A DNA stretch of 64,000 bases, from assembly GCA_963744225.1 (NCBI GenBank), contig CAVUSV010000004.1, forward strand, positions 2,193,366-2,257,365, written 5' to 3'. Of this stretch, positions 44,130 to 53,204 are shown piece after piece. The notes beneath the pieces were generated by a model that was not told the origin of the DNA, searched no databases, and saw only the letters and a program-made list of their open reading frames with translations. This DNA comes from Bog-473 sp963744225. GTDB taxonomy: Bacteria; Actinomycetota; Acidimicrobiia; Acidimicrobiales; RAAP-2. The position numbers and the translations under genes were made by a program. How positions within the stretch are numbered: the stretch's first letter is position 1; each line of letters opens with the position of its first letter.

Positions 44130-45833
44130 CTACTGCGGCGGACCCGAGGACAGCTGGGCGGTCGCCGTGTGGGTCTGCCCTGAACTGTCGGTCCACCCGA
44201 CGGTCACCTTGTCGCCGGGGTGATACCTGGCCATGGCATTGGTGAGGTCGTTGGCCGAATTAATGGTCTGGCCGCCCAGGGAGGTAATGGTGTCGCCCTG
44301 AGCGATGCCAGCTGTCTGGGCCGGACCGTTGGTGACTACGCCGGCAACCGAGGCACCGGACACGGACGACCCGGTGTTGCCACCGTTTCCTCCGAAGACG
44401 CCACCGAAGCCACCGTTGCCACCGTTCGAGCTGTTGGCACCCGACGAGTTGACCTCGACGCCCAGGAAGGCAGTCTGTCCGATGTGGACCGTGGATGACG
44501 CCGTCCCTGCCTCAATGGCGCGGGCGATGGAGAGCGCGGTGTTGATCGGGATGGCGAAGCCCTGTGTCCCCGAGGACTGGCCGTTGTACTGGAATGAGAA
44601 GCCGGCGGAGGCCGCCGTGTTCACCCCGATCACCCGCCCGGAGGTGTCGACAAGCGCGCCGCCCGAGTCCCCGGGCTGAATGTTGGCGTTGGTCTCGATC
44701 AGGCCGCTCAACTGCTCCGACGTGCCATCGCCTTGGTCGCTGGCGGTAATCGACTGGTTGAGAGCCGTGACCGTCCCGCCGGCTGCGCTAGGCGTTCCGC
44801 CGGTGCCCCCGGCGTTTCCGACGCCGACGACGTCCTGGCCGACCGAGGTATTGGACGAGTTGCCGAGCGTCGCCGTCTGCAGCCCCGAGGCGTTGTGTAG
44901 CTGCAAGACCGCAATGTCACGAGTGCGGTCGTAGCCGACCACGCTCGCTGTGTAGGTCTTGTTATTGCTGACGTCGGTGACGCTGATACTGGTGGCGCCG
45001 TTGACGACGTGGTTGTTGGTCAGGATCACACCGTTGGAGCTCAGGACGATTCCTGTACCCGCGGCCTGCACTTGCTGGTAGCCAAGCGTCGTGTTGATGT
45101 CGACGAGGCCAGAGTCGGCCTTGGCTGCAATGGCACTCACGTTGCTCGGACCCGAGGAGTTGGACGAACCCGAGTTACCGCTGCCCGAGTTTCCGGAGTT
45201 GCCGGAGTTGTCCGAGTTGCCGCCTCCGAATGGAGAGCCGTTGTTGAAAGGGTTCTCAGTCGAGCCATTCCCCGACGAGCCCGAGCCGGACGGGAGGCGA
45301 TTGGAACCCGAAGAGGGGGCGAAAGATTGTGCGTTGGACCCATCCGTCCCTTTGGTCCAGGCGGCATGGCCAATACCAACGCCCGCGGCCAGGAGAGCCA
45401 CCGCAGCCGCGCCTACGAGCAGGCCGTTCCTTGCACGGTGCGAGTCGCTGCCACCTGACGAGCCAGAAGGATGTGGCCCCGGCCACATTGGCGCGCCTGG
45501 GTCGGTGGGCGGACCTCCAGCGGAGCCGCCCGGTGTCCCACCAAGCATGGGGTTGCCTGCGAGCGCGCCAAGTGCGTACGTGCCTTGGGGCGGGGTTGTA
45601 CCCTGCGGCGGGGTTGTGCCCTGGGGAGGGGTGGTGCCTTGCGGCATGCCCATCGGGGGCGTGTCGGGTTGCTGGGCCATGGACTCCGGTCCCGCTGTCG
45701 GCGGGGGAGTTGTAGCGGGCATCGGGATGGCCTGGCCGCTGGTCTCGGGCGCAGGGGTCGGAATCGACTGGGGCGCCGCGTCGCCGACGGGCTCGTTTGC
45801 AGTCTGGTCGTTCTTGTCCTGATCCTCAGTCAT
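44130..45833 (-). CDS. HtrA/DegP-like serine protease with PDZ domain (membrane-anchored)
   Basis: The product is 567 residues from ATG 45833, with ribosome site GGAGG eight bases upstream. A long cytoplasmic Pro/Gly-rich N-terminus includes three GTTPPQ repeats. One membrane segment follows (GLLVGAAAVALLAAGVGIGHAAW), then a Ser/Asn/Gly linker, then the trypsin-like domain. The catalytic His is in LTNNHVVNG, Asp in RTRDIAVLQL and Ser in NIQPGDSGGALVD. A C-terminal PDZ domain (VAGVVTNGPAQTAGIAQGD, ITSLGGQTINSANDL) completes the S1C layout. It would act outside the membrane in protein quality control or proteolytic signalling, as with mycobacterial PepD-like enzymes. Two regions of Asn/Ser/Gly low complexity flank the protease domain, suggesting a wall-spanning spacer. 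Confidence 0.9.
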   Translation of the reverse strand: MTEDQDKNDQTANEPVGDAAPQSIPTPAPETSGQAIPMPATTPPPTAGPESMAQQPDTPPMGMPQGTTPPQGTTPPQGTTPPQGTYALGALAGNPMLGGTPGGSAGGPPTDPGAPMWPGPHPSGSSGGSDSHRARNGLLVGAAAVALLAAGVGIGHAAWTKGTDGSNAQSFAPSSGSNRLPSGSGSSGNGSTENPFNNGSPFGGGNSDNSGNSGNSGSGNSGSSNSSGPSNVSAIAAKADSGLVDINTTLGYQQVQAAGTGIVLSSNGVILTNNHVVNGATSISVTDVSNNKTYTASVVGYDRTRDIAVLQLHNASGLQTATLGNSSNTSVGQDVVGVGNAGGTGGTPSAAGGTVTALNQSITASDQGDGTSEQLSGLIETNANIQPGDSGGALVDTSGRVIGVNTAASAGFSFQYNGQSSGTQGFAIPINTALSIARAIEAGTASSTVHIGQTAFLGVEVNSSGANSSNGGNGGFGGVFGGNGGNTGSSVSGASVAGVVTNGPAQTAGIAQGDTITSLGGQTINSANDLTNAMARYHPGDKVTVGWTDSSGQTHTATAQLSSGPPQ

Positions 45834-46358
45834 TTGTGGTCCTCCGTCTGAACCCCAGGCGGCCCGGGATTCTGCACAAGTTCCATTCGACACCCGGGGT
45901 CTGTATGCCAGATCAAAGAAAGTTATGACTTACATAAATGTTGTCTGTGGGATCCAGCCACGCCGACCAGCCACGCCGAACGCCAGCCATGGCGAAACGT
46001 TGTGACCAGGGACCATTCCTGACGGAACGGCCTTGACGACGCCTCTGACGATCCGGACACATATCAGAAGAGGTCTGCGTCCCTTCTCCTGAGCATAAAG
46101 ATCGGAATGGCTTGAAGGTGACCCCAGTGATCGATTTCTGCCGAGAAGTGCTGCTGGAGTCACTCAGGGCGTGAGACCGTCGCGGCTCTCTGTCAGCGAT
46201 TCGGGATCTCCCGGGAGTCCCCATACGTCTCCCTGCGCTGTTCCGAGCCGAAGGAGTCGAGGGCCTCGAGGTTCGATCCCGACAGCGCCCGCACAGGTAC
46301 AAGGAACGGCCCTGGCGGGATATGGGCCCGGCGCGTCAGTCTGCCCGGCAGTGTGGTG
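45834..46358. other. intergenic, no recognised gene
   Basis: About 525 bases upstream of the HtrA-like gene and after the GGDEF gene. A minus-strand frame (45913-46302) has a composition unlike a protein (many R, S, G and scattered C) and no start signal, so I reject it. A region near 45915-45950 is AT-richer and may hold the HtrA promoter. Confidence 0.4.
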
Positions 46359-47360
46359 TCAGCCGTGGTCCCGCGCGTAGCGCTGGCGCTTGGCCCGGTA
46401 CAACGCAGTGGTCGCCGACGTGAGAAGGCTCTCGGCACTGGCATCGTTGCCCGAGCTCCACACGACGCCCAGGCTGACGCCGAGCTGGACGCCATCGAGT
46501 CCAAGGTCGTCGTTCACGGCGGCCACGACGGAGTCGATTCGGCCCTTGAGACGTTCTTCGACAACGGATTGGTCTGCATTCCCGCAGACGATCACGAACT
46601 GGTCGCCCTCCAGCCGCGCCAGCGTGTCGCCGGATCGCACCGTTCCGCTCAGCCCTCGGCTGACGGCCCGGAGAACGGCGTCACCCCCGTCGCGGCCGAG
46701 AGTCTTGTTGACTTCCGAGAAATGGTCCAAGTCGATGACGAACAGTCCGAACGGCCTGCCGTACCGCCGCGCCTCGTAGACCTGGTGGGCGAGCCGATCC
46801 ATCAGGATCGTCCGGTTTGCCAAACCCGTGAGGGGGTCCTGCAGGGCGTTTTGGGCGTCGTGCTCGAACGTGGAGGAACTCGAGAGGGCCGAGCCGATGA
46901 GGTTGGCCATTAACTCGAGCAGATCCACCTCGGAGTCGCTGAAGTGGTCAGGCTCGCGTGCCATGACTTTCAGCACACCGACGGACTCGCCGCGGTGAAC
47001 GATCGGGGCAACTGCAATGGAGCGCACCCCGACTTGACCGCAGACCTCCAGGTCCACCCGGGGGTCTGTCTCGGCATCACGAGAGAGCAGCGGCATGCCC
47101 ATGCTGATACAGAGCCCAGAGAGACTGTTCTCCAGATCGACCCGCAAGCCGGCCGACTCTTTGGCGACCCCGCTGACCGCTTGGTACACCATGGCGTCGC
47201 CCTCGGCCAACTCAACCGCCGCCCCGTCGGAATGGGTCACGACCTGGACGCGCTCGATGACCACTCCCATGACGCGCTCGGGGTCCTGGGGGCCGGCGTT
47301 GACGAGTCGTTGCGTTTCGATCGCGAAATGCAACAGATCAACCTGGGTGTCCCTCGTCAT
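46359..47360 (-). CDS. GAF-GGDEF protein with degenerate active-site motif
   Basis: The product is 333 residues from ATG 47360 (MTRDTQVDLLHFAIETQRLV), with GAGGTGG upstream. The GAF domain runs over roughly residues 15-160 (GLCISMGMPLLSRDAETDPRV, IAVAPIVHRGESVGVLKVM). The GGDEF domain follows, with DPLTGLANRTILMDRL, the metal-site region FVIDLDHFSEVNKTLGRDGGD and a signature loop RLEGDQF. The normal loop is GGDEF or GGEEF, so the first Gly is Glu and the fourth residue is Gln. Diguanylate cyclase activity may be lost or altered and the protein could be a c-di-GMP or GTP sensor. The upstream open frame to 47612 has no family support. No neighbouring effector is seen. Confidence 0.83.
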   Translation of the reverse strand: MTRDTQVDLLHFAIETQRLVNAGPQDPERVMGVVIERVQVVTHSDGAAVELAEGDAMVYQAVSGVAKESAGLRVDLENSLSGLCISMGMPLLSRDAETDPRVDLEVCGQVGVRSIAVAPIVHRGESVGVLKVMAREPDHFSDSEVDLLELMANLIGSALSSSSTFEHDAQNALQDPLTGLANRTILMDRLAHQVYEARRYGRPFGLFVIDLDHFSEVNKTLGRDGGDAVLRAVSRGLSGTVRSGDTLARLEGDQFVIVCGNADQSVVEERLKGRIDSVVAAVNDDLGLDGVQLGVSLGVVWSSGNDASAESLLTSATTALYRAKRQRYARDHG

Positions 47361-47542
47361 CGTTGCCACCTCGGTGGTGTCGGACGAACCGGGCAGCCCC
47401 TTGAGCCCAATATCCCCTGCCAGCGGATACCTGCCCGTTTCCGGGACCAGGGCGAACGCGGACTTCACGGTCCCGGGTTTTCGGACGCCTCCCACTCGCG
47501 GCCCACCGGGCGCGGTCGAGAAAAACAGGTGGTACCGGGCGC

Positions 47543-47977
47543 TCAGAAGGAGCGCGGCCGCCCTGAGACCGAGGGGCTCAGTCCCCAGTGGCAGGTCTGA
47601 GCGACGCCCCACCGTTGGAGCCGGCGCCGCACGTGCCTCGACGGCTCCGCTGCGAGCTCACGGCGGAGCGCCATTCCGAGGTCCCCGGCGTTCGCCTCAA
47701 CAGCACTGACCTCCAGGCGCCATTCGTAGTCCTTGCTCTCGAGCGCCCCGTCCGTGCTGACGATGGTGGCATCCGGGCAGGCACGACGGGCCCGACACAG
47801 GAGCTCGAAGCGAGCGTCGTATGGGTCAAGGCTCGAATGTTCGAGCCCCAGCGCCCCAGTGAAGTGAGGGGACTCGATGACGACCACCCATTGAGGCCCC
47901 TGGCGACAGAGGTAGAGCGTGGCGCGATCGAGCTTGCCGCCGTGCTCCGGGATCTTGGAGGTGTTGGTGGGTCTCAT
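47543..47977 (-). CDS. hypothetical protein
   Basis: The product is 144 residues from ATG 47977. The first part looks protein-like (ATLYLCRQGPQWVVVIESPHF, YDARFELLCRARRACPDATIV), with a strand-helix rhythm. The end, RRRLQRWGVAQTCHWGLSPSVSG, is basic. It overlaps the 5' extension of the GGDEF frame, which supports the later start used for that gene. No family is recognised and no function is proposed. Codon use fits the genome. Confidence 0.5.
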   Translation of the reverse strand: MRPTNTSKIPEHGGKLDRATLYLCRQGPQWVVVIESPHFTGALGLEHSSLDPYDARFELLCRARRACPDATIVSTDGALESKDYEWRLEVSAVEANAGDLGMALRRELAAEPSRHVRRRLQRWGVAQTCHWGLSPSVSGRPRSF

Positions 47978-48246
47978 CGGCTAGTGGAACGATCCCGTTG
48001 GAGCCAGCTTGCTGGGCCAAATTGCCCATTTTGAGCCTCCGGCGCACCTGCGGTTCGGACTGGGGTTGCCTGCCCTCGGGCGTGCAGGGGTAACCCAGGG
48101 GGTCGAAGAGCGGCGGTGCGGCGACGCAGGAGGGAACACATCGTCAGTAAGTGTGCAGGTCTGCCTGCGAAAGGGCTAGTGCCTTAATTCCCTACTGGAA
48201 CCTGCAATCGCGGTTCTCGAAGGAGCGCGCAGGGGTAGGCCCCCTT

Positions 48247-48858
48247 ATGGTGGCGATCGTGACAGGTGATGATGTGCTCGCCGCCGCCGAGCTGTGTGAA
48301 CGGATCCTGGAACCCGCTCTCGGAGCCGATTGGGACGTGCCGGTGCCGGGACTCGACTTCACCGTGGCCTCCGTGGTCGCCCATGCTGCCGAGAGTCCCC
48401 TCTGGTACTCGGTCGACATGTGGAGCGGAAAGGAGAACGCCGCCTTCGAAATCAGCGTCCTTGCCGTCGCTCCCAACGGAAGCCTGTTGACCAGTTTGCT
48501 TGCGGCGTCGCGTGCGCTGGCTGCCGGAATTGATGCTGCACCGCCCGAGACCCGAGGGTTTCATCCCTTTGGCTCACCAGACCCTTCTGGATTCGCGGCG
48601 ATGGCCTGTGACGAATTACTCGTGCACGGTGCCGACGCCGCGCTCGCACTGGGTAGCGCCTTCCCCTCCGACAAGCGGCTCGCTGCCGGCGTCCTGACGC
48701 GCTTGTTCCCGTGGCACGCCGTCGGCCCCGACGACGACCCTTGGGAGGTGCTGTTGTGGGCCAACGGGCGCATCGAGCTCCCCGGCCGGGTCCGTCAGGT
48801 TCGCTGGCGCTGGCATTGCCCCCCGCTGTCTGAATGGGACGGGACCGGGCCGGGGTGA
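48247..48858 (+). CDS. DinB/maleylpyruvate isomerase-like (mycothiol-dependent type) protein
   Basis: About 203 residues from ATG 48247 (MVAIVTGDDVLAAAELCERIL). The N-terminal four-helix part (LDFTVASVVAHAAESPLWYS, LLTSLLAASRALAAGI) and the middle FAAMACDELLVHGADAALALG match the maleylpyruvate isomerase N-terminal / DinB family, which uses a metal held by His/Asp residues and in actinobacteria often mycothiol. The canonical HLxxHxxW-type metal residues are not all obvious, so enzymatic activity is unproven. The C-terminal part VRQVRWRWHCPPLSEWDG is unassigned. The frame upstream to 48151 is unlikely to be translated. Confidence 0.68.
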   Translation: MVAIVTGDDVLAAAELCERILEPALGADWDVPVPGLDFTVASVVAHAAESPLWYSVDMWSGKENAAFEISVLAVAPNGSLLTSLLAASRALAAGIDAAPPETRGFHPFGSPDPSGFAAMACDELLVHGADAALALGSAFPSDKRLAAGVLTRLFPWHAVGPDDDPWEVLLWANGRIELPGRVRQVRWRWHCPPLSEWDGTGPG

Positions 48859-48921
48859 AGCGCTCGTCCGACGCGCCCTGGGGCTTTCGGTGGTGCCGTC
48901 TGGCGGGCGACGGGTCCTGTG

Positions 48922-50202
48922 TCAGGGAACCACTGGCACCGGCACCGGGTGGACCGCGATGACCAGGATGGTCACCAGCAATGCGCACTGGGTAAAGGCC
49001 ATGACGCCGACTACCACGCCCGTCAACCTGTCGGGGATCTTCCAGGCGAAGGCCACAAACAGCGGGAATGCCGCCATGGCGTAGCGAGCGATGCTGTTGG
49101 GGTAGTACGCGCTGTATGCGACGAGCAGGACGCCCACGGTATAGACCCACCAGCCCGCCGGGATCGACACGAGTTTGGTGACGCCCGACGGCGTGGAAAA
49201 CGACTGCCCTCGCATGCGATCCAACCACCAGATCCCGAGAAATCCGAGGATGAGTGCCCCCCCCGCCATGGCGTCGGGCACGAACGTGGTTCCTCCCGGT
49301 CCCTGACCGATCGCCCAAAGGGCGCCTTTGGCGGGCGTGGCGAACCAGACAAAGTGCTGGCCGTGCCAGAAGCGCTCAGAGCTCAAGAACGCGAACGGCG
49401 TTCCCACCATGACCCAGCTATAGGCCATGAACGACACCAGCCCGAGCGGAGCGACGGCCGCCGCAACGGCAGGTCGCAATGCGCGCTGCCGCCACGCTAC
49501 GGGGAGCGCTGTGACCAACACGGCGAGTACAACGACGATGCCAGCGTTGCGAGTGAGTCCGGCCACGCACGCGCAGAGTGCCGCCGTGAGCCAATAGCGA
49601 CGTGACAGCGCGAAGAGACATGTGGCTGCCGCCGCCACGAAGAGGCCCTCGGTATAGGCCAACGACAGGACGTATGCCGTCGGGCAGAAGACGTAGAGCA
49701 GGACTGCCCGGTCGGCCCACCGGGTGCCGAACACTTCACGGACCGCCATCCAGATTGCGAGTGCCGATGCGAGGCCGAAGGCGAACGCCGCAACAACTGC
49801 GGCATCGGGCAGGCTCAACCTCGTCAGCTCAGACACCCCTCGTACCGCGGCCGGGAAGGCGGGAAAGAAGGCCCATCGGCTCCCGTTGCCCTCGTACACC
49901 AGGTGGTGGGGGTAACCGTACTGAGCGATCTTGAGGTACCAGCGTCCGTCCCAGATGGAGCCAAGCGTCTGCAACACTCGCAACTTCGGGTAAATCGCGC
50001 TCATCACAATCGCGACGGCGAAGACGATCACGCGCGAGCTGAGGTAATACGCGGTGGGTCGGAGGAGTGGCCGGCAGCGTGCCGAGAGACCGCTCTCGGT
50101 AACGGCCTGCGGGGCGCTCCCCGATGGCACTGGCTCGACCGTCGTCGCCGCGCTCCCAGGTTGGATACGCCCCTCTGTAGACGCGTCCAGCAGTTCGGTC
50201 AT
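48922..50202 (-). CDS. PIG-V-like mannosyltransferase family membrane protein
   Basis: The product is 426 residues with about ten membrane segments. After a 45-residue polar start, the first extracytoplasmic loop carries WDGRWYLKIAQYGYP and WAFFPAFPAAVRG, the signature arrangement of PIG-V-type GT-C glycosyltransferases, with an Asp near the lipid-sugar donor site. Later segments include YVFCPTAYVLSLAYTEGLFVA and CACVAGLTRNAGIVVVLAVL, also conserved in the family. It would transfer a sugar from a polyprenyl-phosphate donor to an acceptor outside the membrane, perhaps for cell envelope glycoconjugates or protein glycosylation. ATG at 50202. It has no glycosylation operon around it, so the acceptor is unknown. 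Confidence 0.82.
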   Translation of the reverse strand: MTELLDASTEGRIQPGSAATTVEPVPSGSAPQAVTESGLSARCRPLLRPTAYYLSSRVIVFAVAIVMSAIYPKLRVLQTLGSIWDGRWYLKIAQYGYPHHLVYEGNGSRWAFFPAFPAAVRGVSELTRLSLPDAAVVAAFAFGLASALAIWMAVREVFGTRWADRAVLLYVFCPTAYVLSLAYTEGLFVAAAATCLFALSRRYWLTAALCACVAGLTRNAGIVVVLAVLVTALPVAWRQRALRPAVAAAVAPLGLVSFMAYSWVMVGTPFAFLSSERFWHGQHFVWFATPAKGALWAIGQGPGGTTFVPDAMAGGALILGFLGIWWLDRMRGQSFSTPSGVTKLVSIPAGWWVYTVGVLLVAYSAYYPNSIARYAMAAFPLFVAFAWKIPDRLTGVVVGVMAFTQCALLVTILVIAVHPVPVPVVP

Positions 50203-50563
50203 CAGCTCATGCCTTTGGCGAGGTCCGGAAGGTCAGCGGGGCGGACGCTCCATTCGCGCGGACAGCCGTGGCGCCGCGCCCGACGAAGCGCCGTCGCGAA
50301 AGTTCCCTGTTGGGTAGGCAGCGTCCGACCCGCAGGTTCCATCCGATTCCCCCCTCAGGTCTTGAGCGACGCGGTGACAGAGGCACCCAGGCGCGCAGGT
50401 TCCTGCCTCCAGGGTACGGACGGTTGGCCCAACGCGCATGGGCCGAAAGGACTAGATCCGATGCTGACCGATGCTGCGGTCGGCGACAGCTTGCGGGCTG
50501 CGCCTAAGCGCCGGGTCGCCGTCCGCAACTGATGCGGCGGGTCTAGGTCCGTGGGTCGAACAT
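50203..50563. other. intergenic, no recognised gene
   Basis: The 360 bases between the glycosyltransferase start and the end of the dehydrogenase gene (both minus strand) hold only frames with R/P/S-rich translations. No terminator or promoter could be fixed with confidence. Confidence 0.4.
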
Positions 50564-51751
50564 CTAGCCCGCGGGCCGAAACACCACTTTGATCGCTTGC
50601 GACGCGTTCCGATCGATGGCCGTCTCGACTGCCTCCCGGTAGCGCTCAAGGGGGAACTCGTGCGTCACGACGACCGAGTCGGGGAGAAAACCGGCCGAGA
50701 GCACATCGAGCGCACGGTCGACGGAATGCCGGTCCGGTCCTCCGGCCAACCCGGGAGACGAGGACGCGTCCACCGTGTGATCAATGGAGCCAACCAGCGC
50801 CGCCTCCTTGTACCAGATCGGCGTGAGGTCGACCTCGCTGATCCCGGCCGCACCGAGCAGCAAAACCGTGCCTCGGTGTGCCACCGCCCGCAAGGCCTCG
50901 GTCACCGATTGCGGTGACCCGACGGCCTCCACTACGTAGGGAAACCCGCCCATAAGCATCTGGTGCCGCCTGCGACCGACCACACACGCTCCGGACAACG
51001 ACGCCAGTTCCTCCCAGTGGCCGTTGTCGGGATCGCTCTGCACGACGTGGTGGGCACCGCAGGCAGCGGCGGCGACGCCTTGATGTGCGTGTCGGGCCAG
51101 CACCGTGACCGGGCAGTGCGGGAAGAGGCCGCGCAGCGCCGCGAGTGCGGCCAATCCGATGATCCCGGCGCCGACCACGAGCACCGGGTCGCCGTCAACG
51201 GGCATGGCGCGCATCAGGCCGTGGCAGGCGATGGAGACGGGTTCATAGAGACTGGCACCGCGGTCATCGATGGAGTCTGGGAGCGCGTGGATCATCGATT
51301 CGTGGGCCAAGACGGTTTCGGCCCAACCACCGCCGAGACCAGTGGTGTAGCCGAGGGACCGTCCGGAGCTGATGATGCGGCTGTCCAGGTTGAGACACGA
51401 GGACGTCCACCCGCGGGCGCAATTCGCGCACAGCGGGTCAATGCCCCGGGGCAGGCAGGGAATGCACGGGTCGAGCACCACCCGCGAGTCGACGGTGACA
51501 GAGCAGTCCGCACCCGCCTCGACGACGCGCCCGGCCGTCTCGTGCCCAAGGACGAAGGGAAAGGCGCCGATCGACGCCAGCGTGGGCGAGGGCCCGGTGT
51601 TGTGCGCGAAGAGGTGGAGGTCGCTGCCGCAGATCCCCCCCGTCGTGACCGCGATGCGCGCCCAGGCCGGTCCCGGAAGTTCCGGTTCAGGAAGGTCGGC
51701 CAGTGAGGCCGGGAATTCGGGGTCAGCCATGTCAAACAGGACGGCGCGCAC
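50564..51751 (-). CDS. zinc-binding medium-chain alcohol dehydrogenase
   Basis: The product is 395 residues from GTG 51751 (VRAVLFDMADPEF); a start at 51778 adds nine residues. The catalytic zinc site is GGICGSDLHLFAHN, followed by GHETAGRVVEAG. The structural zinc lobe normally has four Cys: here DPCIPCLPRG, PLCANCARG and SSCL supply enough cysteines, but with an insert. The Rossmann segment is PVLVVGAGIIGLAALAALRGL. It would oxidise an alcohol or polyol using NAD(P). The first Cys is in the expected GGICGSD context. It is divergent from the dioxygenase-like gene with a 66-base gap, so the two may share control. Confidence 0.86.
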   Translation of the reverse strand: MRAVLFDMADPEFPASLADLPEPELPGPAWARIAVTTGGICGSDLHLFAHNTGPSPTLASIGAFPFVLGHETAGRVVEAGADCSVTVDSRVVLDPCIPCLPRGIDPLCANCARGWTSSCLNLDSRIISSGRSLGYTTGLGGGWAETVLAHESMIHALPDSIDDRGASLYEPVSIACHGLMRAMPVDGDPVLVVGAGIIGLAALAALRGLFPHCPVTVLARHAHQGVAAAACGAHHVVQSDPDNGHWEELASLSGACVVGRRRHQMLMGGFPYVVEAVGSPQSVTEALRAVAHRGTVLLLGAAGISEVDLTPIWYKEAALVGSIDHTVDASSSPGLAGGPDRHSVDRALDVLSAGFLPDSVVVTHEFPLERYREAVETAIDRNASQAIKVVFRPAG

Positions 51752-51817
51752 GGCGTGAGCGTAGGCGCGGCGGGCCACTGGCTCACCGGGAAACGACCTG
51801 GCGTAGGGTGCCGGACG

Positions 51818-52690
51818 ATGCGGGTCTCCGACGCCACCCTCGCCGAGGTACGCGAGCGCGGCTTCTCGCTCATGGCGGGATTCTTGTCATCGGAAGAGCT
51901 GGCCGCGGCCCAGGATGCCCTCTGGCAGCATTTTCCGAAGCCCGAGGACTACTTCGCAGACCCCCGCACGTTCGCGCGTTTCACCTCGAGCCAGTTCGCC
52001 GGCGTTGAGGAGTTCCCGTATCGCTCGTGGGACCTGAACCGGCTGGCCGTCCACCCGGATCTGGTGGACATGTCAGAGCGCTACCTCCAGACCACCGAAC
52101 TCCATCTCTACAAGGTGGAGTTGTGGGCAAAGTACGCCGGCGCTGTCAACTACGACCAGCCGCTCCACCGCGACTATGGCAGCCACAGTCTGGTTGTGCC
52201 CCGGCCCGAGCCGCGGTACCAACAGCTGACGACATTCATCTTCCTCTCGGATGTGTCCGAGGACGACGGGCCGACCTGCATCGTTCCCTACGAAGCTGGC
52301 AAGGACGTCCCCTACACTCCGCTCTACGTCCCGCCCGGATCATTGGCGGACGTGGAGGTCGCTTGCACCGGTCCGGCCGGGAGCCTCCTGGTCTACCGCA
52401 CGGACATCCTGCACCGCGGCTCGAACTTCATTGGATCGGGTCGATCCCGCTTCTCCATCCTCGTCGACTTCCAAGTCCGAGGGACAACCTGGGGCGGAAA
52501 GATGGCGTGGCCCAAGCAATCACCCGAGCGGTGGGCCAAGCTCATGCCGCAGTGCAGCGTTCGCCAACGCGACCTGTTCGGGTTCCCCCGTCCCGGGGAT
52601 CCTTACTGGACCGAGGCTACGCTCGATGGCGTTGCCGCCCGGTACCCAGGCATCGATCTCGAGCCGTATCGTGAGGTCAAGCGGGGATAA
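51818..52690 (+). CDS. phytanoyl-CoA dioxygenase family protein
   Basis: The product is 290 residues from ATG 51818 (MRVSDATLAEVRERGFSLMAGFLSS). Non-haem iron, 2-oxoglutarate-dependent double-stranded beta-helix. The facial triad is likely the His and Asp in PLHRDYGSH and the distal His in DILHRGSNFIG, with the Arg of GSGRSRFSILVDF near the 2-oxoglutarate site. The first part, GFSLMAGFLSSEELAAAQDALWQ, is the usual family start. Substrates of family members vary widely (acyl-CoA, ectoine, secondary metabolites), so none is proposed. Upstream in-frame residues to 51755 lack support. It is divergent from the alcohol dehydrogenase. Confidence 0.85.
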   Translation: MRVSDATLAEVRERGFSLMAGFLSSEELAAAQDALWQHFPKPEDYFADPRTFARFTSSQFAGVEEFPYRSWDLNRLAVHPDLVDMSERYLQTTELHLYKVELWAKYAGAVNYDQPLHRDYGSHSLVVPRPEPRYQQLTTFIFLSDVSEDDGPTCIVPYEAGKDVPYTPLYVPPGSLADVEVACTGPAGSLLVYRTDILHRGSNFIGSGRSRFSILVDFQVRGTTWGGKMAWPKQSPERWAKLMPQCSVRQRDLFGFPRPGDPYWTEATLDGVAARYPGIDLEPYREVKRG

Positions 52691-52715
52691 CCGAATTGTC
52701 TCCCCACGACAAGCG

Positions 52716-52769
52716 GTTGCACACCTCCGTCATGTTGCACGCCTCCGTCATGTTGCACGCCTTCATAGT
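52716..52769 (+). repeat. three tandem 18-bp repeats
   Basis: GTTGCACNCCTCCGTCAT occurs at 52716-52733 and 52734-52751, with a decayed third copy at 52752-52769. They lie 26 bases after the dioxygenase stop and about 90 bases before the next start. Role unknown; the position allows a regulatory site for the gene at 52862. Confidence 0.8.
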
Positions 52770-52861
52770 GAGGTCCTGGCGGTGCGGGTCATCATCCGAC
52801 GCATCGCAGTGTCCAGCTCGACATAATGGGCGGATCGGGCTTTGAGGGAAGGTGGAACGAC

Positions 52862-53167
52862 ATGGCAGCACAGGTGATCTTGGAGTTCGAGGGCGTCACG
52901 ACCAAGGAATACGACGCCGTGAATAAGTTGCTCGGCATCGACCCGTCGAGCGGGGAGGGTGACTGGCCTCCGGGGCTCCAGGTGCATGCCGCCGGGCTCA
53001 ACGAAGACGGCCACCTCGTCGTGACCGAGATCTGGGATACGCCCGAGCACCAGGCCAGGTTCATGGAGGAGCGCCTCGGGGCGGCTCTGGCAAAGGGTGG
53101 CGTCACCTCGCCCCCGTCCAGCATCACGTGGATCGAGCTGGTCGCGCATCACAGCCCCGGCAGCTGA
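52862..53167 (+). CDS. small hypothetical protein (possible dimeric alpha/beta barrel)
   Basis: The product is 101 residues, ATG 52862, with GGAAGGTGG upstream. The sequence (AAQVILEFEGVTTKEYDAVNKLLG, GLQVHAAGLNEDGHLVVTEIWDTPEH, ARFMEERLGAALAKGG) has the strand-helix-strand rhythm and the WDTPEHQARF motif of the ABM-like dimeric alpha/beta-barrel proteins. No catalytic residue is clear. It is followed after 37 bases by the ClC gene and may be co-transcribed with it. Confidence 0.72.
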   Translation: MAAQVILEFEGVTTKEYDAVNKLLGIDPSSGEGDWPPGLQVHAAGLNEDGHLVVTEIWDTPEHQARFMEERLGAALAKGGVTSPPSSITWIELVAHHSPGS

Positions 53168-53204
53168 CGGACCCTCCACCCGCCGCGGCTGAGGTGCAGT
53201 CCTC

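Noticed and set aside
52677..52871. 64-codon minus-strand frame with CNMTEA repeats
   Set aside because: It is only the antisense reading of the 18-bp tandem repeat, with no ribosome site.
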